Shown one piece after another: positions 8,966 to 16,911 of a DNA stretch of 64,000 bases. The stretch is taken from contig CANRVB010000006.1 in the NCBI GenBank assembly GCA_947643165.1, positions 1 through 64,000 of the forward strand, written 5' to 3'. Positions within the stretch are counted from its first letter, which is position 1. Every line of letters starts with the position of its first letter. The notes under the pieces were generated by a model. It ran no database searches. It worked only from the letters and a program-made list of their open reading frames with translations, and was not told the DNA's origin. A program made the position numbers and the translations under genes. The stretch comes from an uncultured Porphyromonadaceae bacterium (GTDB taxonomy: Bacteria > Bacteroidota > Bacteroidia > Bacteroidales > Muribaculaceae).

Positions 8966-9739
8966 TTATTGTAATAGCTCACTTATCGGTCTCACACTAC
9001 ATAGTCTGTTATACTTAGTTGAGTAGCGGTTTACATCTCCGTTCCGCATGTTTATAAACCATGCATCCGAATTTGTATATTCCGTCGAGGCCCAATAAAT
9101 ATCATCTGTCAGCAATGTTGCTCCATGTATAAGACTGAGACAATAGTTTATGCGGGAGCGATTCGCAAAAATCGTCAGCAGCTCGCCAACGGAGGGTAAC
9201 CACCAATTACCTGCTGCTATGCCGTTGCCATCTGCGTTAGCCCGGCTATATAAACTACAAAAACCTGGAGCGTAGTCCGCAGTATTTGTGACTGCTGTTG
9301 TTGTTCCCGCTGCTATAATCGCTTCTGTATTCCTCTTACCGCCGTTATCAGCTATCGCTTCCAATCTGTTTGTGGTCATCACAGCCCCACCTTTAATCCC
9401 AGCACTGCTCCACAAAAGTTCGGAAGCCTCGGTTGGCGCGACAATTAAGGGCTTGCTGCCACTGATGACCACAACCCCTATTGCCGTCTGCCCTGCGTTT
9501 TGAAGAGCTGTCCACTCATGGGGTTTTACCATAAATGTACGGTCACTGTTTTTAGGCCAGTAGATCACAAACACACCGTCCATGATGCAGCCGAGATCGA
9601 TGCCTTGCATGAGGGCAGATCTGACTTGATCGGCAGTAGCCGAGAGCAGCTGTCCGGTTGCGCTTACGCCAACGATTGAGGAGAGATCGGAGGGTGATGC
9701 CGCTTTCAGCAGCTCTGTTGACTTCTTGATCTGTGTCAT
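8966..9739 (-). CDS. Tail-fibre module E with DUF1566/Lcl-type C-terminal domain
   Basis: A 257-residue protein. Residues 1-45 are the anchor-like N-terminus shared by this gene array (MTQIKKSTELLKAASPSD). The C-terminal 100 residues match the DUF1566/Lcl_C pattern of a C-type-lectin-like fold: NWWLPSVGELLTI, YWASTEY, AWFINMRNGDV and a final CSVRPISEL. Such domains often bind host surfaces. It is preceded by a strong Shine-Dalgarno (AAAGGAGGTGATTG) that is duplicated in front of module C. Diversity-generating retroelements often target such domains, but no reverse transcriptase or template repeat is visible in this window. Confidence 0.65.
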   Translation of the reverse strand: MTQIKKSTELLKAASPSDLSSIVGVSATGQLLSATADQVRSALMQGIDLGCIMDGVFVIYWPKNSDRTFMVKPHEWTALQNAGQTAIGVVVISGSKPLIVAPTEASELLWSSAGIKGGAVMTTNRLEAIADNGGKRNTEAIIAAGTTTAVTNTADYAPGFCSLYSRANADGNGIAAGNWWLPSVGELLTIFANRSRINYCLSLIHGATLLTDDIYWASTEYTNSDAWFINMRNGDVNRYSTKYNRLCSVRPISELLQ

Positions 9740-9764
9740 GCGGCAATCACCTCCTTTCTGCCGG

Positions 9765-10112
9765 TTAAGTCACAACAGTAGTTGTGACTTTTACCCAAGC
9801 CGTCCAATTCCCGTTTAAATACCTCCTTGTATATATCTCCGCGTTTGCGTTTGGATAATACATTTGGAGAAAGTAAGCCACCGAGAATCCGAACACCATC
9901 ACACAACCATTTTGCTTGAGCGGCGCGTTTTGAGGATTTGAGACTGGATATATTCCCGTTTCGGTAGCCTCGTTCAGATCTGAGATCATAGGCTTTATCG
10001 CCATGAAATTTGATCTGCGCTCGAGCACTGTTGCTCCTGATTCGTTTACCGCAAGAATCGACTGACTTTGCGAGGAACCAGGCAATTTCGAACTTTGTTT
10101 TACCTTCGTCAC
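9765..10112 (-). CDS. Tail-fibre module D, pyocin-knob domain, GTG start
   Basis: A 115-residue protein. The GTG start at 10,112 is chosen because a strong Shine-Dalgarno (GAAAGGAGGGCGGC) ends just before it, and MTKVKQSSKL matches the shared module N-terminus. The remainder fits a pyocin-knob domain (LNEATETGIYPVSNPQNAP ... YLNGNWTAWVKV). It is a diverged duplicate of module B, including the 5' spacer. A second reading frame is open across the entire gene (to 9,736), and would be entered from module C if its G tract gained one base. Confidence 0.6.
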   Translation of the reverse strand: MTKVKQSSKLPGSSQSQSILAVNESGATVLERRSNFMAIKPMISDLNEATETGIYPVSNPQNAPLKQNGCVMVFGFSVAYFLQMYYPNANAEIYTRRYLNGNWTAWVKVTTTVVT

Positions 10113-10151
10113 GCCGCCCTCCTTTCTCGCAAAACACAGAGTAACAATTGT

Positions 10152-10691
10152 TTACCCCCCCCCGATCAGTCCATCTGTCGTGAGGCTATATTCACGCGCT
10201 GAATAGCCGTCGGGAATCTCTGTTGCCTCTTCAAAGCGTGCTAATGTGCATGATCCAATCGCGGTTAGCGATATCTCCTGTATTTCTCCGGGAAACCACA
10301 TATCTATATAGTGTTCGCTTGAATTAGCCGATGACAGTACCCGTATTTTAGTCAATGCTCCTTTCATCGGCATAATGCTTGCAACTTGTGTCGTCGAACT
10401 TGCGCTACTCATTCGATAAGCTGTTCCTACGGCAAAAATACCTGCATTTACTATCCCATCGTACCATGAACCTTTAACTATAAACATAGCTGTCTCGAGA
10501 CTATTCATAACTGCAAATCGCCGCCAACAAGCTGTTGATCCGCGCAAAGATCTGTACCTGACTGTCTGAATCTGTTGACTTGCACTCGGCGCGGTTTGCA
10601 TCTCACCTTGCGCGTTGACGGTCACAATCCGATCAGTTGATGAGAGAGCCTCTACAGCAGGTAGATCTGATGCTTTTCTGGTCTTGGTCAT
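10152..10691 (-). CDS. Tail-fibre module C ending in a G9 tract
   Basis: A 179-residue protein starting at MTKTRKASDLP (10,691), with a strong Shine-Dalgarno (AAAGGAGGTGATTG) 5' of it; an upstream in-frame ATG at 10,730 lies in module B and is not preferred. The N-terminal 40 residues are the array's shared anchor; the C-terminal domain (TEIPDGYSAREYSLTTDG) resembles the end of module A. The gene finishes with three Gly codons made by a G9 run directly followed by TAA. Any 1-2 base change removes that stop. Confidence 0.6.
   Translation of the reverse strand: MTKTRKASDLPAVEALSSTDRIVTVNAQGEMQTAPSASQQIQTVRYRSLRGSTACWRRFAVMNSLETAMFIVKGSWYDGIVNAGIFAVGTAYRMSSASSTTQVASIMPMKGALTKIRVLSSANSSEHYIDMWFPGEIQEISLTAIGSCTLARFEEATEIPDGYSAREYSLTTDGLIGGG
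10155..10163 (-). repeat. G9 homopolymer at the stop of module C
   Basis: Nine C on the plus strand (G9 in coding sense), immediately followed by TAA in the module C frame. With 10 G, translation would continue as GVNNCYSVFCEKGG... into an open frame overlapping module D to about 9,736; with 11 it would stop at the module D start region. Confidence 0.85.
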
Positions 10692-10716
10692 GCGGCAATC
10701 ACCTCCTTTCTGCCGA

Positions 10717-11022
10717 TTAAGAAACAGCAATTTTCGCCCAAGGACGCCACGCTACCTTTCCTTCGCGCGTACGAATGAAGATTGAATCGCCCGTTCCGAT
10801 GAAATAGTTTATCCACACCTGAACTGTGTATTGCGATGATGCGAATACTATTAGCATCCCATAACGTGATGTGCTTGGCGGCCGATTCAAGGATGATTCC
10901 AGCACTGTGTATACTCCTGGTTCTACAGCCTCGTCTAAGTCGTTTATTAGACCTTGCTTTTTTAGCACGCTCGGCAAGTAAGGAAGCAGCAGCGCTTCTG
11001 AAAGTTTTTTCATCTTCGTCAT
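10717..11022 (-). CDS. Tail-fibre module B, pyocin-knob domain
   Basis: A 101-residue protein with the shared N-terminus (MTKMKKLSEALL) and a pyocin-knob-like remainder (INDLDEAVEPGVYTV ... WRPWAKIAVS). Its ATG overlaps the stop codon of module A in the present tract state, with a Shine-Dalgarno (GAAAGGAGGGCGGC), so translation can be coupled. It pairs with module C in the same way D pairs with E. A second frame is open across the entire gene and ends at 10,688. Confidence 0.6.
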   Translation of the reverse strand: MTKMKKLSEALLLPYLPSVLKKQGLINDLDEAVEPGVYTVLESSLNRPPSTSRYGMLIVFASSQYTVQVWINYFIGTGDSIFIRTREGKVAWRPWAKIAVS

Positions 11023-12164
11023 GCCGCCCTCCTTTCTCGCAAAGCGCAGAGTAACAGTCTTTTACCCCCCCCCCAGACGGTTCTTGTGATCTCACTCAGC
11101 TCTACTTCGTGAGAGCTATAGCCATCTGGTATAAAACCCTCGGTAAGAGATCCCATCAGTGTTCCGCCAGCAGGATTTGATAGTGTCAAGTGTATATAGA
11201 CTGGATTTGAGTCCGGGCAGTTATAGTATAACTCAATCCCTTTCTCCTTTGAATCGTTTTTGTTTAGTGGCGCAACGATTCTGATTTTTGAAAAAAGGGT
11301 ATTATGTCCTGCCAACTGGACTATTACGCTTGGCGTTGTGGCCATAAACTGAGGTGTCACTATCAGAGCGAGATTTCTCGACATTAGATGTTCATATTGG
11401 TTTGATATCAGAAACTGCCCAATGGTAGAAATATTCATCTCCGCTATGCGATACCAGCCTTGTTTGGCGATGCCATAGCCACTTGTTTGTATGCCGAGCG
11501 ATTTTCCTACTTCTTTGGCCAACGCGTTGATCGCAGTAGGCGTGATTGTTCCGTCAGCTGAGACTATCGGGATGCCAGCTTGGAGCTTTTTGGTTTTTGT
11601 TGCCATATCCATAATTGTTTTAAGCAGCATTATACATACGGCAACAGAAACCATTGAGGCACAGGATTTTACCCCCCCCCACATTGCAGTGGCGCTTATT
11701 TTGGCCATATTGAACTTATGTTCATACGAACCAAAGCGGACAACGGAACTTGTTGAACTCAGCGGGAAAAATGTGCCACTCGCATATCTTGGCAAGCCTC
11801 CATCCTTATTAGTGCTATCATAATAGATGTGGATCAGTACTATGCCCATTCCGGTAGGTTTAGCCGCCCCGACAAACACCCCATAATTGTAACGTTCCAT
11901 CAGAATCTCAAGTATTTTGCTAAAGTATTCAGCCTCTGTTGGATCAGAACTGATATCTCCACTCTTGATAAGCTCTTCACGCGATGGAATGTCCGTGCAG
12001 CCGAGTACGCTTCCTGTAGTATGGCCGGGGAGTGCTGCTTTGAGCTTGGCGAAGGTTGTTCGCTGGATCTGACCGGTAGCCGGATCTGCGATCGTTACGA
12101 TCGCGTTATTGGCTATCGAGGTAGCTTCGGTAAGCTCCGTGATTTTCTTTTTATTTGTTGCCAT
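11019..12164 (-). CDS. Tail-fibre module A: two modules fused in frame across a G9 tract
   Basis: A 381-residue protein. Residues 1-45 are the shared anchor (MATNKKKITELTEATSI). The first receptor-like part ends at about residue 163 with ATAMWGG, encoded by a G9 run. Reading continues as VKSCASM into a second module whose own start would be MATKTKKLQAG (11,606) and whose end (FIPDGYSSHEVEL ... VWGGG) resembles module C. A second run, G10, near the 3' end gives 15 extra codons to a TGA overlapping module B's ATG. One base less in the first tract would stop translation at once (TGG GGG GGG TAA), splitting the protein in two. Confidence 0.6.
   Translation of the reverse strand: MATNKKKITELTEATSIANNAIVTIADPATGQIQRTTFAKLKAALPGHTTGSVLGCTDIPSREELIKSGDISSDPTEAEYFSKILEILMERYNYGVFVGAAKPTGMGIVLIHIYYDSTNKDGGLPRYASGTFFPLSSTSSVVRFGSYEHKFNMAKISATAMWGGVKSCASMVSVAVCIMLLKTIMDMATKTKKLQAGIPIVSADGTITPTAINALAKEVGKSLGIQTSGYGIAKQGWYRIAEMNISTIGQFLISNQYEHLMSRNLALIVTPQFMATTPSVIVQLAGHNTLFSKIRIVAPLNKNDSKEKGIELYYNCPDSNPVYIHLTLSNPAGGTLMGSLTEGFIPDGYSSHEVELSEITRTVWGGGKRLLLCALRERRAA
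11065..11074 (-). repeat. G10 homopolymer near the end of module A
   Basis: Ten C on plus (G10 coding), followed by TAAAAGAC. With 8 or 11 G the module would end at the TAA; with 10 it ends 15 codons later at module B's start; with 9 it would read through an open frame over module B to 10,688. Confidence 0.85.
11672..11680 (-). repeat. G9 homopolymer at the junction of modules A1 and A2
   Basis: Nine C on plus (G9 coding), followed by TAAAATCC. At the present length the A1 and A2 frames are joined. With 8 the codon after the run is TAA; with 10 the frame ends after about 18 codons. Confidence 0.85.
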
Positions 12165-12245
12165 ATAGTATAATGCTATGATTAATACATGTTTATCTCT
12201 CTGTTGTCATATCGGTTATGTCTTCATATTCGCCTCCTTTCCTGT

Positions 12246-14102
12246 TTAAGTGTAAGCACTTGGGTTAAGTGTCAGCGGCATTTGTAATTCGTAAACACAC
12301 CATATAGTACTGCCATTATCCGGATCGCAATATCCCATAAGATCGAAACAGCGCCCTGAATTTATCCCTCCACTTTGGATAGTCGCGACTCCTGTAGCTG
12401 ATATCGATATGTCGCCACCTCCTCCGCGGGTGTCTACGCTAACCCCCGATAATGGAATTAGCTCTAAATTTGTCGGTGTACGACTCAGTCTATAGCTCCA
12501 TATTCGCAATTGCCGCATTGTGCCTTCCGGCACTTTGGGCAACACCACCTGCGCTTGATTCAATATCAAAGTCGCGTTTGGCGCCGACGGATAAGATGTC
12601 GTTGATATACCGTAATACAGCTGATTCGCGGTGATCTGACCGCTTACGGTTATATCTTTGAACGTTCCGGTATTGCAGATCACATTGCCATTGAGTACCT
12701 GAAACAGCACATTGCCCGCGCTGTCTTTCATTTCGACAGACTCGACTCCAAGATTTTTGATTAGCGCATACTGTGCTAACAGGATCTTCGTGGCAACTAT
12801 GTTAAATTCACTTCCTGACTGCCAATAGGTGGTCGATGAGCCGGGAGTCCGAAGTGTTGATTTGGTGTGCGATTGCTTACAGTAGTAGTAATTGCCATTG
12901 TAGATCACTACGTCAAGATACGTATCTCCCTCGCCTCCGGCCTCAAATGGGTAGCTCGTAGCACAATCGCTCCAATTCTGCGGGCCACGGAGGACGGGGC
13001 CACGATCGCCCCGCGATCCGGCGTCACCATCCTGCCCCCAATACCCGGCGAGAAACACGTCAGATTGACCGGTGTAACCGCCGTTGGAGTAGTAGATTAT
13101 CTCCACCTTCCAGAGATAGGGGCGCGACGCCGAGTAATCCGACGGGATCTTGTTCAGCTCCCAAAGTCCTGTTGCGTTTGGATTGAATGTCGGTTTGGAG
13201 TACCCGGTAGTGGCGTAGTAATAGACTTGCCGCCCGGTTATGCCGATACCGTCATTACCCGGCTTGCCGTCCTGACCCCATACTCCAATGATGATAGCCT
13301 TGCCAACCTGCCGTGTGCCATCTGAGAAATAGATCACCTCCGCATTCCAGAGATAGGGACGCGATGCCGAATAATTCTCCGGCGGCTCGTTCATTTCCCA
13401 AAGTCCAGTGGCATCCGGGTTGAAGGTAATGTAATCCGTTGCTTTGACCGACGCGTAATACCACTCCTGTATTCCGGTAATCGAGCGTCCATCCTTGCCA
13501 TCCGCGCCATCCGCGCCATCCGCGCCCGGTCTGCCGTCCTGCGCCCACATCGTGATCAGGTGTGGCGTGGACCAAACGGCTCCGTTTTGGCTGTATGACA
13601 GCAGCTCTTTGCCCCACAGATAGGGCAACCCGGCGCAGAACCCGGCGCGTGCCGGATCTGTTACCCACGCTCCATCCGGAGCTTCGACCGACGATATGCC
13701 GGCCATGTAGTAGTTGGTTACATTGAGCAGCGAATTGCCGTCTTGGTTGACCCCGATGGTGAGCGTGTCGATGAGCAAACCATCCTGATATAGCTCGCAC
13801 TGTACGCGAGTGCCCTTGACGTTGCCAAAGTAGTAAGTGTCGCCGCTGTTGGTCAGCGCGACAGATTCTCCGGCTTCAGTGATCAGAGCCACAGATACAG
13901 TGAGTCCGTAGCTGTCGGCGGCCACAACAGCGGCCTCCACACCATCGCGCCGGAGGATAGTCAACTTGAAAAATGACGGCTCGTAAACCGACGTCTCCGG
14001 ATTAAATTTCGCATTCGTCACCGTCGATACAAGGTTGTAGACAACTGACTCCTTATCGTAGGTGAGTTGATACGTCGCGGAGCAAAGAGCTTTTTCTGCC
14101 AT
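12246..14102 (-). CDS. Large tail-fibre protein with collagen-like segments and repeated modules
   Basis: A 618-residue fibre. Residues 1-150 form a beta-rich head. There follow three copies of a module of about 75-90 residues containing YSASRPYLW-type strands and a hydrophobic end, each closing with a short Gly-X-Y stretch (AQDGRPGADGADGADGKDG; GQDGKPGNDG; GQDGDAGSRGDRGP). Next is a Tyr/Cys-rich patch (YLDVVIYNGNYYYCKQS), a coiled-coil-like stem (FNIVATKILLAQYALIKN) and a C-terminal beta domain. Collagen-like segments in phage fibres trimerise. Between this gene and module A lies a relic-like Shine-Dalgarno with tiny frames. Confidence 0.7.
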   Translation of the reverse strand: MAEKALCSATYQLTYDKESVVYNLVSTVTNAKFNPETSVYEPSFFKLTILRRDGVEAAVVAADSYGLTVSVALITEAGESVALTNSGDTYYFGNVKGTRVQCELYQDGLLIDTLTIGVNQDGNSLLNVTNYYMAGISSVEAPDGAWVTDPARAGFCAGLPYLWGKELLSYSQNGAVWSTPHLITMWAQDGRPGADGADGADGKDGRSITGIQEWYYASVKATDYITFNPDATGLWEMNEPPENYSASRPYLWNAEVIYFSDGTRQVGKAIIIGVWGQDGKPGNDGIGITGRQVYYYATTGYSKPTFNPNATGLWELNKIPSDYSASRPYLWKVEIIYYSNGGYTGQSDVFLAGYWGQDGDAGSRGDRGPVLRGPQNWSDCATSYPFEAGGEGDTYLDVVIYNGNYYYCKQSHTKSTLRTPGSSTTYWQSGSEFNIVATKILLAQYALIKNLGVESVEMKDSAGNVLFQVLNGNVICNTGTFKDITVSGQITANQLYYGISTTSYPSAPNATLILNQAQVVLPKVPEGTMRQLRIWSYRLSRTPTNLELIPLSGVSVDTRGGGGDISISATGVATIQSGGINSGRCFDLMGYCDPDNGSTIWCVYELQMPLTLNPSAYT

Positions 14103-14107
14103 AGTGA

Positions 14108-15211
14108 TCAGGTGTCTTGATAAGCTGTGATATTGACTGCAGGGCCAAAGTTGATCGCCTCGAACATAGCGCGAGTGACAGTGTAAGTAGTCACCTTCGC
14201 AGACGTGTTGGCGATGATCGTACCCTCCGGAGACAGGACAGTGAACAGATATTTAAGCCCGGTGATCTCCGCGTTGGTCTCGCGTGAGCGCACTGTCGGG
14301 GTGAATATAACGCCTGTACGTGTGTCGCTCTGAGCAATGCGGCCATCCTCCGGATTTGGATTGGGGAACAGAATCAGCGAGTCGGAATTATCTGAGATCG
14401 CCTGCATGTCGGACGCCATGACCGATGTACCGCTCATGATCTCCACCTTGACAGTGCCAAAGGTGTTGATCATGTCGCGGTCGACAACAAGGTTGCCCGC
14501 CGCGTTGACGTGTGCGGTGTCCTGCACCCATGCTCCATCTGTCAAGAGATACCACTTGCGATCAGCTGCGGCCACGGTCACGTCCTTTGACAAATCGCCA
14601 TTCCAGTAACGAACCTTGCACTCGACAGACGGGTTCGTCTCGCGGTCGAGAACGAATGAATCGGAGGCATCGCAGTAGATTTCGCAGATCGCCGCCTGAC
14701 CATCGACATTGCGGATCTGAACCGTATAGCTCGCCTGCACCTTGGCCGTGTTAGCCCCAACCTCGATAGTGAGGACGTTTGTTATTGTCATCGGTATACC
14801 TCCGGAGGCAGTCACAAGGTTCTTTAGGACACGCAATCCTCCGCATGGGTACTTGGCGTTGGCGGCAGTGTCGGGCGCGATCAGCTTAAACAATCCTGCA
14901 TAATCGCCTGTAGACACGCCCTCAGCATTAAACACCAGCTTGTCACCGTTTACGCTCCACACCGTTTCCGACGGGAGTATAAGACTCGCGATGTTGGCCA
15001 CGTCGGGATCAGAACACATCAGCACTGTCTTGAGTACCGGCTTTTCAGACTCGTTGCTGATCGCGTCGATGTTGGGGTTGATCTGATTGGGAGCGGACGC
15101 ATTGCCGGAAAACACCTGCGAGATGTCGCCGGTATCGCCCATCAGAGCGATCGTGTATGTGTTGGCGTCAGCCAGCCACGTACATTGATATAGCGCGGAA
15201 GCTACACTCAT
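14108..15211 (-). CDS. Phage structural protein, Ig-like beta domains (fibre/appendage)
   Basis: A 367-residue protein of unrecognised family in the fibre operon. It starts with a probable beta domain (MSVASALYQCTWLADANTYT) and contains segments resembling immunoglobulin-like folds (DASDSFVLDRETNPSVECKV; TGLKYLFTVLSPEGTIIANT). A segment (RKWYLLTDGAWVQDTAHVNA) resembles the one in the 15,745 gene (RWYALEDGVETEI), so the two are probably distant paralogues. It overlaps the next upstream gene by 4 bases. Probably part of the tail appendage; no enzymatic motif seen. Confidence 0.5.
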   Translation of the reverse strand: MSVASALYQCTWLADANTYTIALMGDTGDISQVFSGNASAPNQINPNIDAISNESEKPVLKTVLMCSDPDVANIASLILPSETVWSVNGDKLVFNAEGVSTGDYAGLFKLIAPDTAANAKYPCGGLRVLKNLVTASGGIPMTITNVLTIEVGANTAKVQASYTVQIRNVDGQAAICEIYCDASDSFVLDRETNPSVECKVRYWNGDLSKDVTVAAADRKWYLLTDGAWVQDTAHVNAAGNLVVDRDMINTFGTVKVEIMSGTSVMASDMQAISDNSDSLILFPNPNPEDGRIAQSDTRTGVIFTPTVRSRETNAEITGLKYLFTVLSPEGTIIANTSAKVTTYTVTRAMFEAINFGPAVNITAYQDT

Positions 15212-15720
15212 GCGTCACCTCCTTCCTCGGTTTCGGCCTCCGGATCCGGCAACACTTCGCCCTGGGCTGTCTCATCAGCTTCCGTGCTTCCGGCGTCAGC
15301 TTCCGGGGTGTCTTCCGTACTTTCCTCCGTGGTCTCCTCCGGATCTGTGGTCTCGCCTTCCGTTGGCTCGATACCGGGGTCTGAGTCGTCCGGGCGTTCC
15401 TCCTCTATGCCGGGGATCTCCCCACCTTCTCCTTCCTCCGGATCTACAGGCTTCGGCTCGATGTAGAAGCGCGGATCAGTGGCCACAGGCAGAATAACCT
15501 CACGCTCGCCGCGCTGCGCCGCCGCGGCCTCGCGGTCGGTCAGCACCACGCCGCCGATCTGTTCCATCGTCTGCTGCTTATGAGCGAGCCAATCGTTATC
15601 AATTTGCTTGATGTCGCGCCACCACAGCAGATAATCTCCGTCGGCAAACTGGTAACGTTCCTTTGTGAGGCCGAGAAACTCGGCCACTTTGGGATTAGCT
15701 TTGATAAATATAGTTGACAT
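15208..15720 (-). CDS. Phage protein with long acidic C-terminal tail
   Basis: A 170-residue protein with a compact N-terminal 90 residues (KANPKVAEFLGLTKERYQF ... LLWWRDIKQIDNDWLAHKQQ) and a low-complexity C-terminal 75 residues dominated by Glu, Asp, Pro and Thr. The tail is presumably disordered. It lies between two beta-rich structural genes in one operon, overlapping the downstream one by 4 bases. Function not recognised; an assembly or linker role is a guess. Confidence 0.5.
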   Translation of the reverse strand: MSTIFIKANPKVAEFLGLTKERYQFADGDYLLWWRDIKQIDNDWLAHKQQTMEQIGGVVLTDREAAAAQRGEREVILPVATDPRFYIEPKPVDPEEGEGGEIPGIEEERPDDSDPGIEPTEGETTDPEETTEESTEDTPEADAGSTEADETAQGEVLPDPEAETEEGGDA

Positions 15721-15744
15721 GTGTATAATGATTGAGTTAAAGGA

Positions 15745-16911
15745 TTATCGGATAAGGATCAATGCACCGTCGCTGTCGGTGATCACAGCACCGTCGCTGT
15801 CGGCCAATACATGCCATGTATCAAACGGCTCTATTTCGAGCTGCACCTTGCCGCCATATCGCTGCGCTATCGAGTTTGACGATATCACCGGAGTCTCGCC
15901 GGTAGCCACAACATCACCGTAGGTCACCTTGCCATTTGCCACGCCGGTAGATACACGCCAGCGCAGGTCAAAAAAGTTGGCCGGATTCGGGATCTCCTCG
16001 CTGTCGTAGACCTTGCCGATCGGCATTATGGTTGTCTGTCCCGGCGGAATGCGGGAGCTGCCGAGTATCGCCCCGCGAAGCGTGGGATATTGCAGCAGGA
16101 ATGAGCATGTGGCCGTTGGCGATGACGTGTCGAGCGTCACAGACGCAGGATCCCCGTAAGGATCATACTTCGCACGGACGCGCAGATCAAGTCGCTCATT
16201 CATCAGATCGCGATGAACTACGGCACTTGTACAGTCGGCGCTCACCTCTACCTCAAGATCGAGATCCGCGCCATCATAGGCCGCAGTGTCACCTACGGCC
16301 GTCCAGCTGCCATCATCGCGCTTGATCTCCCAGACAAATATGCGTTGCGCCGCATCAACCTCCTTGTCAGCGTTGCCGAGACGTGCAACCACAGTAACAT
16401 CAGCGTTTGGCTCACGCACCGGATAGTAGTAGTTCACTTCCGGCATATCGAGCCGCAGAACCGGTTTCATAGCCACGGCATCGCAGACAACTGTCTGAGT
16501 GGCCATCATCGGGTAAACCTTACCCGTGCGGCTATCGAGATACTCACCCTCAAAGCGCAGCGTCAGCGGCATGTTGGGCTGCAGATTGCGTTTAACAAGC
16601 AACTGACCTGTGGCCGAGTCAAAGCCGTAATCCGGGTCATCGGCCATGATCTCCGTTTCCACGCCATCCTCAAGAGCGTACCACCGCGGATTTACGATAG
16701 CCACGTCAGCTGAGATAGTCAAATCATCCTTGGCCGTGACGTGCATCCACGGTTTTAGCGACAGATAAGTAATCGTGTAATCCGGCTCATAACCCCCATC
16801 GCTCAGATTGTACTGCTGCGATGCAGGGACGTTGCCGGTTATCTCGATACCCGACGTTATGTCGAGCGGGGAGTAAACAATCCCTAAGTCCTGTTCTACG
16901 GATATTTTCAT
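15745..16911 (-). CDS. Phage structural protein, Ig-like beta domains (fibre/appendage)
   Basis: A 388-residue beta-rich protein with repeated Asp/Val-rich segments typical of Ig-like appendage domains (LDMPEVNYYYPVREPNADVTVVARL; VSADCTSAVVHRDLMNERLDL). The C-terminus carries a direct repeat at protein level (DSDGAVITDSDGALIL). It overlaps the upstream gene by 4 bases and shares motifs with the gene at 14,108. Likely a fibre-associated component. Confidence 0.5.
   Translation of the reverse strand: MKISVEQDLGIVYSPLDITSGIEITGNVPASQQYNLSDGGYEPDYTITYLSLKPWMHVTAKDDLTISADVAIVNPRWYALEDGVETEIMADDPDYGFDSATGQLLVKRNLQPNMPLTLRFEGEYLDSRTGKVYPMMATQTVVCDAVAMKPVLRLDMPEVNYYYPVREPNADVTVVARLGNADKEVDAAQRIFVWEIKRDDGSWTAVGDTAAYDGADLDLEVEVSADCTSAVVHRDLMNERLDLRVRAKYDPYGDPASVTLDTSSPTATCSFLLQYPTLRGAILGSSRIPPGQTTIMPIGKVYDSEEIPNPANFFDLRWRVSTGVANGKVTYGDVVATGETPVISSNSIAQRYGGKVQLEIEPFDTWHVLADSDGAVITDSDGALILIR

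Noticed and set aside
8966-9739. Diversity-generating retroelement acting on the DUF1566-type fibre domain
   Set aside because: No reverse transcriptase, accessory gene or second copy of the 3' end that could serve as template was found in the window.
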